A DNA stretch of 64,000 nucleotides from Oegoconia quadripuncta (taxonomy: Eukaryota > Arthropoda > Insecta > Lepidoptera > Autostichidae): contig OX438748.1 in NCBI GenBank assembly GCA_949316235.1, positions 22,561,575-22,625,574 on the forward strand, given 5' to 3'. Numbering within the stretch: position 1 is the stretch's first letter; each line of letters begins with the position of its first letter. Shown here piece by piece: positions 52,598-63,352 of the stretch. A program made the position numbers and the translations under genes. The notes below the pieces were generated by a model. That model did no database searches, was not told the DNA's origin, and was given only the letters and a program-made list of their open reading frames with translations.

Positions 52598-52700
52598 CTT
52601 GACTTCTTCGACCCTGGCGAGTAGCTGATGTATCTTCCTCGCTCTCTCCGTCTGGTATTCCAGCCGCTGCCTCTCAGCCCTCGCTTGTTTAGCTTGTAAC
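52598..52700 (-). CDS. SCAPER: SCAPER exon: coiled coil
   Basis: This 103-bp exon follows ATACTTCAG and ends at GTCAAG before GTACCG. It encodes LQAKQARAERQRLEYQTERA followed by RKIHQLLARVEEVK, the counterpart of the human MKAQQLREKLREEKTLKLQK region. It completes an Arg codon from the previous exon and ends in phase 0. The content is strongly charged and helical. Confidence 0.86.
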
Positions 52701-52779
52701 CTGAAGTATTGAACGATACTGTTTCAGAAATTTGTGGATTGCAACTTGGTCCATTGTATTTATATTGATACTAGCAGTA

Positions 52780-52880
52780 CCATATATATATATATATAAT
52801 ATAAGGCGATAAGGCCGCCTTATTTGTAGTTTTTATAAGATATTTAAATGTACCTTCCTTATAATAAAGCGTATTTGATT
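52780..52880 (+). repeat. Family H end beside an AT microsatellite
   Basis: TATATATATATATA then GGCGATAAGGCCGCCTTATT and AATAAAGCGTATTTGATTGA. Confidence 0.6.
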
Positions 52881-52920
52881 GATTGATACATATTTGTAAA
52901 TATATACATATAAATTAATC

Positions 52921-53045
52921 GCCGTTGAAACGTGCAAATCTATAGACGTTTTTGGTGGAAAGCCCTTCAGTCGTCTTTCACGACACCCGCGGGAGGAGAG
53001 GGGGTTGGTTCTATTATATTTGAGTGCCGAAACCACACAGCACAG
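52921..53045 (-). repeat. Family M repeat
   Basis: GTCGTCTTTCACGACACCCG and GAGTGCCGAAACCACACAGC are the inverse of 44270-44360. Confidence 0.6.
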
Positions 53046-53124
53046 AGATATAATTATACTATTACTAATTTTTACAATAAAATATTTTTGAGTAGAAATT
53101 TGAGTCTGATGACATTGAACTGAC

Positions 53125-53200
53125 CTTCGGAGAGCATCCTGAAAGCTGCCACGCCTTTTAATGCCTTGGGACAACTTAGCGTGTAATTGTTGTGCTCGAC
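53125..53200 (-). CDS. SCAPER: SCAPER exon: start of coiled coil (LHAKLSQGIKRR)
   Basis: This 76-bp exon follows ATTACAG, begins with the last two bases of a Gly codon and ends with two bases (AG) before GTCAGT. It encodes RAQQLHAKLSQGIKRRGSFQ then DALR, matching the family motif xHEKLSSPSRKR that starts the long coiled coil. The phase chain (1 base from the upstream exon, 2 bases to the downstream one) is exact, which makes such a short exon convincing. Confidence 0.86.
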
Positions 53201-53719
53201 CTGTAATGTATGAAGATCACAGAATAAATATCCCAAACACGATAATACATAATAGCACCACTGATGGATATTTGTCAACGCAACCATACCCAGAAAATGA
53301 CATCAATGCTCATCTGTCAATACAAGTATTTTTCATATCCTCTTTCCTAGCTCGTGACAGACCAGTTGACAACCATCACCCCCGGCGGTCAAGCTCGCGA
53401 TACAGCTACAATCCCGTGGCGAAAGCGGCAAGACCAAGGTCTCCTAGAGACTGCAACCGCGATATCTAAGCGCGCCTTCCATGCACTCAACACCAACCTT
53501 TTAGGCGGGTCAGTCACAGGCTTTTTATTTTCCCATCATCTTTCCCCAACAATCATCGAGATAGATAGATATAAGTCCAAACACTAAGTCATTGATTGCT
53601 GTATTCTAGGCCGCAAAGGTAGAAGTGAACGCAAAATCCGAAAACTAAGTCCTTCATATCACCCACAGGACTTCCACTACTATATATCGCCCTCCCCCAT
53701 TGATTCCCTGAACGACCCG
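53201..53719. other. Intronic sequence, nothing certain
   Basis: 53355-53480 shows a plus-strand open stretch (PWRKRQDQGLLETATAISKR) of unknown origin. Confidence 0.35.
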
Positions 53720-53840
53720 TTGGAAGTGGCCTGCATCAAATGATATAATCTGCGCTTGCCCGTGCGTGGTCATCACTCCAGAACCTTAATGCCTCGTTGA
53801 CCATCAGTTCTCCGTGCTATGTGCCCTGCCCACTGCCACT
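53720..53840 (-). mobile_element. RTE-like RT fragment at the jockey 3' border
   Basis: Minus strand: KWQWAGHIARRTDGQRGIKV, then degraded sequence to LMQATS. Truncated exactly at the jockey A-tail. Confidence 0.7.
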
Positions 53841-54072
53841 TTTTTTTTTTTTTTTTTTTTTTATTTATTTATTTGGAAGACCAACAGCATTTGTAGTAAC
53901 TTAGACATGTATGTAACAACAGTAAGCCAATTACAGGTCCTCACTGATAAAAACAAATTAGCATTATAATATCCAGTACAGCACTATGGTGACTAACGTG
54001 TAGGGTATAAACAACGTTACTTGATCTAGTATTATGTACTTTGTGATTAAAAAACAAAAACAAAACAAAAAT

Positions 54073-56532
54073 TTAAGGTGAAAAGAAATTTTGCGACAAT
54101 TGACGCCTAGCTGACGTATAACTGGTGTTGAACAGATCAAAAGCGAATTCTTTTGATAGACAATTGAAACGATTGCTTGCACGCCTGAGAAACGTGTTTT
54201 GCGCGTAGTTGGTGCTCGCAAATGGTAAGTAAATTGGAGGATTATATCTAAGTGACACGGCAGGGATTCTAAAAAAGAGTTTTGATAAGAGTTCGGGACA
54301 ATCAATGGAGTTAGATGTTATTTTTAACAAAAAGACTAAATCACTTATTTCACGTCGATTTTCGAGAGGAAGGAGATGATGTTTTTTACATAGGCTTAAG
54401 TAACTACTAGAATTATATTGGCTCTTAGTTCGATAACATAAATATCTCATGAACCTTTTCTGTATATTTTCGATACGATTAATACACGTCGCGTATCTAG
54501 GGCTCCAGATTTGTGATGCGTATTCCAAGTTACTACGTACATATGTACAGTATAAAATTTTAAAAGTTTTAGATTTTGAGAACTCCTTGGATGTGCGCAT
54601 AACAAAACCTAGAGCCCTTGAGGCCTTCGCTATAATATTGTTTATATGTGTATCGAATATCAATTTGGAGTCATGGAAGACACCGAGATCTCGCACTTCT
54701 GTGTTACGTTTCAAGTTAACTCCTTGTAGTGCATAATCGTATTTTAATACGATGCGCTTACGGGTGTAAGTAACAACATTACATTTTGCGGGATTAAGGT
54801 CCAAGTGATTGGCCACACAGTACTCTTCAAGTCGAGATAGATCAGCCTGGAGGGCCACAGCGTCATCACTAGATGAAATAGCACTAAAGATTTTCATATC
54901 GTCCGCAAAGCACAATAAGCAAGAAACGCGTAGACAGGACTCGATGTCGTTTACAAAAATCACAAATAATAGAGGGCCGAGCAGAGATCCTTGTGGTACG
55001 CCACTTGGTATATCAATCCACCCAGAAATATAATTATTAATGACAACTGCCTGCGACCGATTGTCAATATACGACGAAAGCCATCGGAAGAGATCCCCAC
55101 TAATACCAATATTAGATAGTTTAGATAGTAGAAGTTTGTGCGGGATTCTATCAAAGGCTTTGCTGTAATCTGTATAAATGACATCGACCTGCTGACCATT
55201 GTCCATTGCATCTGTCAAGAATGAGTTAAGTAAAACAAGGTTGGATACAGTCGATCGCCCTTTTAGGAAACCATGCTGAGACTGGCTGAATGACTGCTTT
55301 AAAGCGGGATACATCTGGTTAAAAACAATTTTTTCAAATATCTTAGAGATAATACAAAGTTTGGATATAGGGCGGTAATTCGTTATATCAGTCTTAGATC
55401 CCTTTTTGTGGACAGGGGTAATGTAGGCCCGTTTCCAAATAGCCGGGACATATCCTTCCGCCAAAGATCTTTTAAATAAAATTGATATGGGTATTGATAT
55501 AGTCTTAGCGCAATTAATGAGAAAAAGGGCAGGTAAATTGTCGGGACCGGCAGACTTCGAGGGATCTAGTTTCTGGAGGAGCTTGGTAATGGCGTCAATA
55601 CCCACAGCAATAGAACAAACGTCAGAAACTGTTGAAACTGATGCAGGCGTACTTACATAAGGACGGTTTTGTTGGCTCATCGGATCTAAAAAGGTGGAAC
55701 TGAAGTAATTGCAGAATGCGTTACAGATTGCGTCACCGGTGTTGAAGAGAGAATTATTATATTTTAAACAACTAGGCATTGTCGAACTGCTAGATTTCGA
55801 CTTATTGTATGACCAAAAGTATTTTGGATTGGATTCTATAGATCTCTCGACCATAGCAATGTAGTTATGATAACATGAGTTTTCTAATATTTTCACGCGT
55901 TCACGTAAAATCCTGTACGAATATTCGTCCGATAGGTTACCGTACGTCTTGTACTTTTGTAGATATTTGTGTTTTTCCTTTATTATCTTTTTTAAAGCCC
56001 GAGAGTACCATTTAGGATAGGGATCACTAATTATTAATTTAGAGGGTATGTATTGATCTCTTAAGGAGCTAAAGATGTGATAAAAATATTCTATGGCACT
56101 CTCAAATGATCTCGACGATAGTTCCCTGTGCCAATCAACTTCGAGAATTTCATTGTTTATAGACTCGTAATCACCATGGGTGAAGAGAAATTTGGTATAT
56201 GGTGCATAGTCCAACGGGTCACACTGAGCAATATGAAGACACATAGATAACGCACCATGATGTCTATCAATGGGTACAAGGGGATCGTCGCTGCGGTCTT
56301 GCACTGTGACAGTAATATTAGATAAAACCAAGTCGAGCGTCCTATCATGTGTGTTTCTTATACCGTTGAACTGTTTCAAGTTGAGAATGTTTAACTCATC
56401 TATAAGCATAGCCTCGTTTTCCGTACGGAAGTTGCTTGGGACAAAGGAACCATCACTAGGGTTAGGAGTCCAAACTATTTTACTCAAATTGAAATCACCC
56501 ACCAAAAGATATTTATCATGGGGATTTTTCAT
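54073..56532 (-). pseudogene. Retrotransposon ORF2, reverse transcriptase part (819 codons open)
   Basis: This long open frame holds the end of the endonuclease (LLVGDFNLSKIVW, then TLDLVLSN and the DRHHGAL active-site His). The RT domain follows: KRAYITPVHKKGSKTDITNY, RPISKL, the SKAFDRIPH motif, SGVPQGSLLGPLLF and the catalytic CFADD box, then the thumb and a C-terminal domain with EYASQIWSPRY. There is no RNase H domain, as usual in jockey-clade elements. It is a pseudogene only because the 5' part is severed; the RT frame itself is intact, so the disruption is recent. Confidence 0.88.
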
Positions 56533-56604
56533 TATAACTTCATTTAATTTTTTGTTGAGAAAAAGTGTAACCTAACTTTTCCTCACATAGGTATAATACA
56601 CATA

Positions 56605-57505
56605 CAGGGCGTCCCAAAGTTATGGGACATGAAGGGGAAGTACCTTAAATATCGTAGATAGTGAATTTTGCTCAAAGAAGACTTTATGTTATTTTTAAAA
56701 GTTAGTAATTCTGCATTCATAGATTTTCTAAAAATTACTTGCTTCGGCTGGGAATCGAACCGACTTAAATGTGAAAAAAAAACACCCTACTTTTATGATG
56801 CCAATCGAAAGAATAGCTAAAAAATAATAACTCTGCCTAAGTAACATAGTATTTTAAAAGAAAGGAACAACATAAAATGATTGAGTCAAATTTCAAGAAA
56901 GTTATTTATTGCCGACGACGTTCGAAAAGTAGCGATATTATCATTCCAAAGATAGCATTGATTATTCGTAAATAAGTACCCACTTCATAAAATAGGTACC
57001 TACTAACATAGTTTTCCTTATTATAAGTGCACGTGTAGATGAAATGATAAAACTTGTATTCAACAGAAACAACAAAAATCAACAGGCAGCGGGCTCATTA
57101 AAAGATTGGCGATTTGCGTAAGACAAGAGGGATCACATTTTGAGCATTTAATTAATTAATTTACAAAAAAATACCTACTTAATTGACTACGGCAGTTTCA
57201 TGTATGTTTTTTATTTGATTAAAATGATTAATTTCACGTTGTTCCTTTCTTTTAAAATACTATGTTACTTAGGCAGAGTTATTATTTTTTAGCTATTCTT
57301 TCGATTGGCATCATAAAAGTAGGGTGTTTTTTTTTTCACATTTGAGTCGGTTCGATTCCCAGCCGAAGCAAATAATTTTTAGAAAATCTATGAATGCAGA
57401 ATTACTAACTTTTAAAAATAACATAAAGTCTTCTTTGAGCAAAATTCACTATCTACGATATTTAAGGTACTTCCCCTTCATGTCCCATAACTTTGGGACG
57501 CCCTG
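56605..57505. mobile_element. 901-bp DNA element with 267-bp near-perfect terminal inverted repeats
   Basis: The ends read CAGGGCGTCCCAAAGTTATG inward from both sides, flanked by TA on each side, as for Tc1/mariner-class insertions. The inverted repeats (56605-56871 and 57239-57505) differ at about two bases and one A-run length. The 370-bp centre has no ORF. It is inserted inside the endonuclease of the jockey element and splits it. The high arm identity means either recent insertion or recent arm homogenisation. Confidence 0.85.
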
Positions 57506-57874
57506 TATATGCAATTGTGTGGGCAAAATATTGCGGGATTGTTTAATTGTCAAGGTGAGCCAGAGGTCCTCGGCGCACGAGTGGTAGGTAGGTTGGGGCG
57601 TGACGGCAAATTTCTTGTGTAATGCAATGAGGACGCCTCCCCCAAGTGCTTGCTTTGTTGCTATGTAATTCCGGTCGCGCCGCCAAACCATGTACCGACC
57701 ATCGAATAGTTCGGAATCCTTAATACTTTCCAATAACCACGTCTCGGTTATAATAATAATGTCATATTGAGAAAGACATAAGTTACGATAAAAAACAGCC
57801 GTTTTGGTGCGTAAGCCTCTCGCGTTTTGATAATAAACGGTTAAGTGATTGTTGAAATTATTAAATGAAGCCAT
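57506..57874 (-). pseudogene. Retrotransposon ORF2, N-terminal endonuclease part (cut)
   Basis: Starts at ATG 57874. It encodes the AP-type endonuclease beginning: VYYQNARGLRTK (the N-R-G motif), IIIITETWL (catalytic Glu) and RRDR...GGGVLIA. The frame runs into the 901-bp DNA element after ...SRNILPTQLHI, so the rest of the endonuclease is detached. The coding sequence resumes at about 56602, but with a short deletion and a frameshift before the ORF beginning at 56532. Confidence 0.8.
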
Positions 57875-58319
57875 TTAAATAGTTAATAGTCAATATTATT
57901 ATAGAAATACAGTAAAAAATAAACAAAGCTCCATATATGTTGATTAAATAGTAAGATACCTTACCGTGTCTCAATATACTCGTGTTGTATAATAAACCTA
58001 GGAAAAGCAATAGGTTATTGTGGGCATAAAAATATATTTCTTTGATGTGAGCGAGCAAGCAATATAAATCGAGCGCAAGAGTAAATAAGACAAATAAGCG
58101 CAGCGTAGCATCAACCCGTTGGAGAAACCGGTAGTGAGTAGTAGGGAGTAGGCGCGTTTGAGAACAATAGCGATACGTCAGCAAGGTATGCAATGCAGGC
58201 GTCGCAAACAGTTTTAAACTAAGTTTTAGAACAACGTGTACAATATTTATGAACATATACCAATTTTTAGTTTTATTAGACAAAGAGATATTAAACGTAA
58301 ATAATACTAGAAATATCAA
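57861..58319 (-). CDS. Hydrophobic ORF between ORF1 and ORF2 (uncertain)
   Basis: A 152-codon ATG-started ORF lies in the roughly 470-bp gap between ORF1 and ORF2 and overlaps the ORF2 start by 14 bases in another frame. It is Leu/Ile/Phe-rich with four or five likely membrane segments (for example LRLFVLFTLALDLYCLLA and ALFIFYCISIIILTINYL). I do not recognise it. It could be an accessory membrane protein of the element, or a chance ORF in AT-rich spacer, where hydrophobic codons are favoured. The ATGG overlap with ORF2 would suit termination-reinitiation. Confidence 0.35.
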   Translation of the reverse strand: MIFLVLFTFNISLSNKTKNWYMFINIVHVVLKLSLKLFATPALHTLLTYRYCSQTRLLPTTHYRFLQRVDATLRLFVLFTLALDLYCLLAHIKEIYFYAHNNLLLFLGLLYNTSILRHGKVSYYLINIYGALFIFYCISIIILTINYLNGFI

Positions 58320-58345
58320 ATTAAAATAATAATATGAAAAACAGT

Positions 58346-59275
58346 TTAAACCAATTTGTTTAAATCACTATCACTCAGAATAATTAAAACTTTAGAAGTC
58401 TCATTTTTTCGAATATGTATTTTACCGTATTTCACCCACGTGTAACTATAACCTTTATCGGATGCGAGAGATTTAACTTTATTTAACAGCCTTTTATAGT
58501 CCGGAGTCAAGTGGTCATTGACAAATATGCGTTGCGTACTCCCCTGGAATCCAACGTCACCAGCAGATAATTTCTTCAACCGTGCGGCAGTCACAAATTC
58601 TTCCTTTATATACCGGTTAATAAAACTGATGATTATAGATTTGTCTTTTGAGTTGAGGGCCGGTACCCTGGAGATATAGTTAATCTGGGTCTTAGAAAAA
58701 TTATAGCCCACCGCTTTATTGAGGGCTTCAACAATTGAAAACAGGTTTTCCGTTTTTTGAACAGGAACTCCTTTTACTTCGACATTATTCAGCCTTGTCC
58801 ACTGATCTCTTGTCATCAAATCTTTCTTAATAGTATTCAACTCAATAGAAATTGAACCAATGGAATCCCGATTTTCCTGAATTTCACTTGTTTTTTGCTC
58901 CATAGCCGTCAGTCTGATGCTGTGGTCATTTAGGGTATCACCATTAAACTCACAACTTTTCTTTAAATCAACCAATTCCTCCTTAATAAGTTTAACATCC
59001 GTGACAAGAGTGGGTAGACCGGCAAGCTGTTTTTTCATGTCCCGTATTTCACTAAGGATAGTATCGAGTGTTGTTAGTGAGGGTTCAGCATTAACACCCG
59101 GAGTGGGCGAAGGATGCATGCATAATTGGCATTTCCACGCTGCCCTCCGATTTGGTCCAAGTTTACGATAACCCGCCTCAGTTATATTAGCACAACCAAA
59201 GTCAAGATGTCTTTTGCAATTACCACATTGCACACCATCATTGAACTCCGTATTACACGATGCACACTTCATCAT
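58346..59275 (-). CDS. Retrotransposon ORF1: Cys/His finger, coiled coil, baculovirus-FP-like domain
   Basis: The 309-residue ORF is intact. Residues 1-55 carry CxxC...CxxC...C...C spacing (CASCNTEF, CGNCKRH, CQLCMH), like the PHD-type finger found in many insect LINE ORF1 proteins. Residues 65-150 form a probable coiled coil (TILSEIRDMKKQL, IKEELVDLKK). Residues 160-300 (VEVKGVP, RIFVNDHLTPDYKRLLNKVK, KIHIRKN) resemble the Baculo_FP domain family, which is common in lepidopteran transposon ORF1 proteins. The product would be the RNA-binding chaperone of the RNP. The open frame suggests a fairly young copy. Confidence 0.8.
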   Translation of the reverse strand: MMKCASCNTEFNDGVQCGNCKRHLDFGCANITEAGYRKLGPNRRAAWKCQLCMHPSPTPGVNAEPSLTTLDTILSEIRDMKKQLAGLPTLVTDVKLIKEELVDLKKSCEFNGDTLNDHSIRLTAMEQKTSEIQENRDSIGSISIELNTIKKDLMTRDQWTRLNNVEVKGVPVQKTENLFSIVEALNKAVGYNFSKTQINYISRVPALNSKDKSIIISFINRYIKEEFVTAARLKKLSAGDVGFQGSTQRIFVNDHLTPDYKRLLNKVKSLASDKGYSYTWVKYGKIHIRKNETSKVLIILSDSDLNKLV

Positions 59276-59544
59276 TTTGGCGATGTAAGAAGTATATGTT
59301 GCTTTATATAAATTCTATTAAAAAAGTAACACACAGAAAAAGGTTGCGAATTTATGACTGAGCGTAATGAACCAACACGCGTGCTACCTGTACGAGTGCT
59401 CACTGATCACAGACTTATCCGCTGGGCTATGTCGGAGATTTATTATTAGAGATAAATTTACAAAGTGTTTTACTGCATATTGTTTGGAGTTAATTAAATA
59501 ACGAATTATGAGTAGACAAGTGTGCGCTGATGACAATGACTCAC

Positions 59545-59728
59545 CAGGGTCCCTCGCTACCAGCGCCTCCAAAACCACCAAAGTATCAACCCTCTCTGCC
59601 CAAGACATTCCAGCGAGGGCGGTCTCGTACTGGTCCTCCAGGCTGGCGGCCAAAGCGCCAAGGTTTTCAGGCGATGTGCAAGATGGAACATTCAGGCTGT
59701 TGTCTTCGCAGAGGATTTCTGCGTCGGT
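59545..59728 (-). CDS. SCAPER: SCAPER exon: MSWAERVD segment
   Basis: This 184-bp exon enters in phase 0 after ..TTTACCAG and leaves one base before GTGAGT. It encodes [14 protein letters not shown]... ending in [26 protein letters not shown]. The SWAERVD...ARDPG stretch corresponds to the human SWGDIVEEEPARPPG segment that precedes the conserved HEKLSSPSRKR motif. The next exon at 53200 supplies the two bases completing the Gly codon. The intron between them is 6.3 kb and is filled by the jockey-type element. Confidence 0.85.
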
Positions 59729-59784
59729 CTGGTAAAGTTTTATGGAAAGATATGAAGACAACACACAGACATCAACAGCCTAAT

Positions 59785-60792
59785 GTTTATTTTATTTATT
59801 TATCATTTATTGCACACAAAAAAAAACATACAGATACAACATAATAGAGACGACACAACAGGTTCTGCTTATTTCCCACTGTTACGGCAGTCTTATCTCA
59901 CCAGAAGATGATATGGGGCATAATCTATGGCCATTGTGGATTTGTGTCAGACAGACTGTGTGTTAAGAATTAAATAAAATATCGTGGCCGAAGGGCGTTA
60001 GTCCAAGCCACGCACTTTTAACAAAAGGCCTTATAATTAAAAAAAATAATAATAACTTTGACTTTGTCGTCGAGTCCTAACGGTGATCAAGCATAACCGT
60101 CGTTATCGATTTTTTTGAAATTAGTTTATCGTAGTAATTGTCGTTTATTTTAAGTGTAAAGTGTAAGAAGTGGTCGATGACCTGGAGAGAGCGCTCCTGC
60201 AGAGTCGAGATCGATTAATTCTGGTAAGGAGGTAACTGAAGTGTTCTGAGGTAATGCTAGACGATCTAAAGGCACGGAAGGAGCCTCCAGCCAGTTGAAG
60301 TCGATCGCGCCACATTAATCCGCCAGCAGCTGCTAAGTGAGCGCACCCTTTAGGAGATTGACCCCTTCTACTTGTTGATTACCGTATTCGAAGTCTTATC
60401 GTTTCGAGAAAAAAAATACAGTCCATTTATCGAACACTGTGTAACCTAATGACTCTTTTCAATTGAATACAACTGGTGTAGTGGATTATGAACCAGAGGC
60501 TGTGCCCCAGCAAGAATCCCGCCTCCTAACTCCTCCCAACGTAACTTCTACTAACTACGCGTACTGAAGGTATTCGGTACCCTACGTGACATTATTGCTA
60601 CCTTGGATACCAGATTAATTAAAGTAATAGGGTGGTGTAAGTAGAAGGAATAGAAGGCTCCCATTTAACCTAAAGCCAATGCTATGGGGGAGGAGGTCAA
60701 GTGAAGCTCGATCTCCTGACACCACGCCACTGCAGTGGGAACGTAAAGCGATTAATCATCTACTTAATAGTCTAAGGAACATGTAATCTCAC
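59785..60792. other. Intron between the two large 5' exons, little recognised
   Basis: 59785-59870 is a T-rich TTATTTATTTATCATTTATT start of a probable old retroposon. 60470-60520 has a decayed SINE head (TGGTGTAGTGGATTATGAAC). The rest shows nothing. Confidence 0.45.
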
Positions 60793-63351
60793 CTCAGTAT
60801 CATCAGTTTCCGTGTCCAAATCTATATCGGAGACCTGCTGTAGCTCCATAATCTGGCGGTTCAAGAGATCCTCTTCTTCACACAACTTCTGCTGATCAAC
60901 GTCCGACTGGAAATCCAAAGCCCAACTCAACTTCTTCTCATTCTCCTCAATTTGCGAGGTCATCTCAGCTATCTCGGACATCTCTGACGGATCCGCCGAC
61001 ATCAATATCTCATTGTGATCAGGCATCTGATCATCGTCGTCTAAATACTTAAATGTGGATTTAAATTCCGCCTTCCATTTATCAAAGTCGAAAGCTTCCT
61101 CTGTGCTCTCTTGCGATCTGGCCAGTCCAGTTGTAAGACTTTCAAGAGATGAATGAAGACGATTTTTTGTCAGTTCTCCTTCGTTTTTAGGTACATCTTT
61201 GTTTTTGTCTTTCCTAGTGGCTTTGATTCTAGCTGAATGCGTTTTAAGTCCAGTAACATCCGATTTCTGGCGGATCATAGCGGGATCTTTGACTTTAGAC
61301 ACAGATTTAGGTTTAACTATGACTTTAACCTTATCTGGTTTGCGAAATTTTTCTGGTTGTTCTGATTTAGCCCTGTCTAGTTTGCTTTTATTCGCATTTG
61401 CAATTGTATTTACTTCTTGTTTTGGAGATTCAATCATGTTTAGAGTCGGCAAGCTCGTGGTGGCAGATGGTTGATGAAATCTGTTAGCCCAATGAGATTT
61501 GGACTGCTTCTTCGATTCGCGGCTCAATCGCCTAGACTTCACAGTCAACCACCCTTCATTATCCGTCTTGTTATTATCAACGTTGAGGACTTCGATGGAA
61601 TTAGATACGTCCTCAATCATTAGCAGCTCCTCTGGTACTAGAGTCTTCAGGCTTTCACTAGATTCGATTCGTGACATATCTATTTGAGTTACAATAGTAT
61701 CACAGCTGCTGTATTCATCACAATCCTTTATCTTTTCCAAAGTCGGATTAACCTTTTCTTTCTTGTCACTTTTTTCGTTTATTTTTTCGTTCAAGGACGC
61801 CGGTCTTGGTGGTCGTTTCTTAGGATCGATCTTTGTTTGATTAGTTTTACCATCACCAGATGCCATGTGGACACCTCGGGTGGTAGGTTTTTTAACTGCA
61901 ACTTTAGTTACAGCTGATGTAGTATCAAAAAGACTAGTTCTACCCGTAGTTAAGTTAAAAGGATAACTACATTTGCTAGTTTGATTCCTCTTAGGGAATT
62001 GTCGCGTCTTTGGAACCGTGTTGGGTCCTATTTCAACGACAGTTTTGCTTCTTACAATAGGAGTGGCTAATCTGATTGGTGTTTTAACTTCGGGCTTAAT
62101 AGAGATAGGTTTTGGCTTAGCCGCTGCTTGAGAATATGCTGGTCTCAAGCTTGGCTTTGTATCCGGATTGGTCTTTGTTTCGGTCTTTTTTGAGTCGAAG
62201 TCCTTCCTTAGATCATCTTTTTCTGAAGAATCCTTTGACGGTTTTCCAGGATCTTTATCAGATTCTTTTAACGCTTCAATTTGAACATCTGATTCAACTT
62301 GGTCTTCTATAACAGTTTCTACTTCAAGTTTTTCTACAGGATTTTTTTCGTCAATAATAATAATCTCTATAGTATCAGTAAGTTTATCATCAACAGAAAT
62401 TGGCGAACTTTCACTAGACACATCGGCGAAATTATCATCTGATTTAGATGGAGATTCAGTGGAAGTATCCTTCGCATCCGAATTGGTTTTTAGGTCTATT
62501 TTGTCGGAAATATCTTCATCAATTTCAATAATTTCAAGTTCCTTGTCTTGATTCATACTATTATTATTTTTTGCCTCATTTTCTGTTAACTGTTGTGCTA
62601 AGAAATGGTTTTCCATTGCATCTAATATTTTTGTTGTTGCTTTGGCTTGATTAGAGAGCTCTTCACTGGTAACTTTTTTGATATTATCAGAGCTTGTAAC
62701 ATGTTTTGGTGATTTAACAACGACTGGTTTAGGGCAAATGTTTGCACATTCCTTAGCTTTACCTAATTCGACAAGAGGAGGTTGTTTTAATTCGAATTCT
62801 TCATCAACGCCTTCACCTTTTGAGTTTTCATTATCATTGCCATTCTCTTCTACAGTCTCTTTCACATCCTTCTCCTTTATATCTGACAGTCTACTTTCCT
62901 TAGCAACTTTTGGCTCTGGTTTGGTCGCAATTTTAGATGCAATTTTATTGCTAAAAAACTCAATGTTGGCTTTCGGACTAGTACTGGAATGTCCTGACAC
63001 TCTCGGACTGATTTTACCACTGCCAGGGCTTGCTTTACCTGTCACTGGACTATTTTTACCACTCGGAGTGTTATGTCCTGAGAGACAGGGACTATTTTTA
63101 CCTGAAACTGAGGGTGAACTCTTGACGGAATATGCTCGTCTGGACTCTGGCCGTACAAAATCAGTCTTTCTTATCTCCCAAGCTAAGCTCTGAGGTCTTT
63201 GCGGTGGTGGAGTATTGTCGTATTCCCATTTTAGGCGGAACCATTCACCTAGGGCTTTAAAATCGCGCGTGTAGTTCTCTAAAACTAGTATCACTTCTTG
63301 GCACTCGTTTAGGTTTTCGTGAGCTTCAACAGTGTTATATATTTCGCCAAC
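60793..63351 (-). CDS. SCAPER: SCAPER exon: SCAPER_N domain and long disordered region
   Basis: This 2,559-bp exon (853 codons, phase 0 to 0) opens after TTTTTCAG at [10 protein letters not shown] and ends at ...DDTE before GTGAGA. Residues 1-60 match the SCAPER_N domain, with [18 protein letters not shown] and the [10 protein letters not shown] segment. Residues 70-130 are Ser/Pro-rich with repeated SGKxSP units, which look like possible proline-directed phosphosites. The middle is acidic, Lys/Ser/Thr-rich and probably disordered. Near residue 640 is [19 protein letters not shown], resembling the human DAEGWETVQRGR segment. The end, with [18 protein letters not shown] and [13 protein letters not shown], aligns to the human region before the coiled coil. 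The ATG-less start is correct because the exon is internal. A transposon 3' end abuts its acceptor. Confidence 0.9.
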
Positions 63352-63352
63352 C

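Larger units (their letters stand above)
53841..59300 (-). mobile_element. jockey-type non-LTR retrotransposon, nearly full length
   Basis: On the minus strand the order is ORF1 (59275-58346), a hydrophobic ORF (58319-57861), ORF2 endonuclease (57874-57449), ORF2 reverse transcriptase (56532-54073), then a 3' end with an A-rich tail seen as a T-run at 53840-53862. It lies in the sense direction of SCAPER inside the intron between exons 59545-59728 and 53125-53200. ORF2 is interrupted by a DNA element (56605-57505). The 3' end lies against an older RT fragment at 53720-53840, which suggests insertion into older debris. I could not fix the exact 5' end or a target-site duplication. Confidence 0.85.
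13498..63351 (-). other. SCAPER: SCAPER transcription unit, partial (13 internal exons)
   Basis: Thirteen exons can be joined on the minus strand with GT-AG introns and matching phases. The order of the product follows vertebrate SCAPER from the SCAPER_N domain through the long charged coiled coil into the C-terminal helical repeat region. Family knowledge: SCAPER is a cytoplasmic/ER-associated protein first found as a cyclin A/CDK2 partner and later linked to CCR4-NOT recruitment in tubulin mRNA autoregulation through TTC5. The first exons (start codon, N-terminus) are beyond 64000 and the final exons (several hundred residues in human) are before position 1. Introns range from 0.4 to about 15 kb and are mostly transposon-derived. 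The C2H2 zinc-finger exon was not found. Identification rests on remembered family sequence, not on a search. Confidence 0.87.

Noticed and set aside
62678..63193. 171-codon plus-strand ORF
   Set aside because: Antisense shadow of the large SCAPER exon; no family features.
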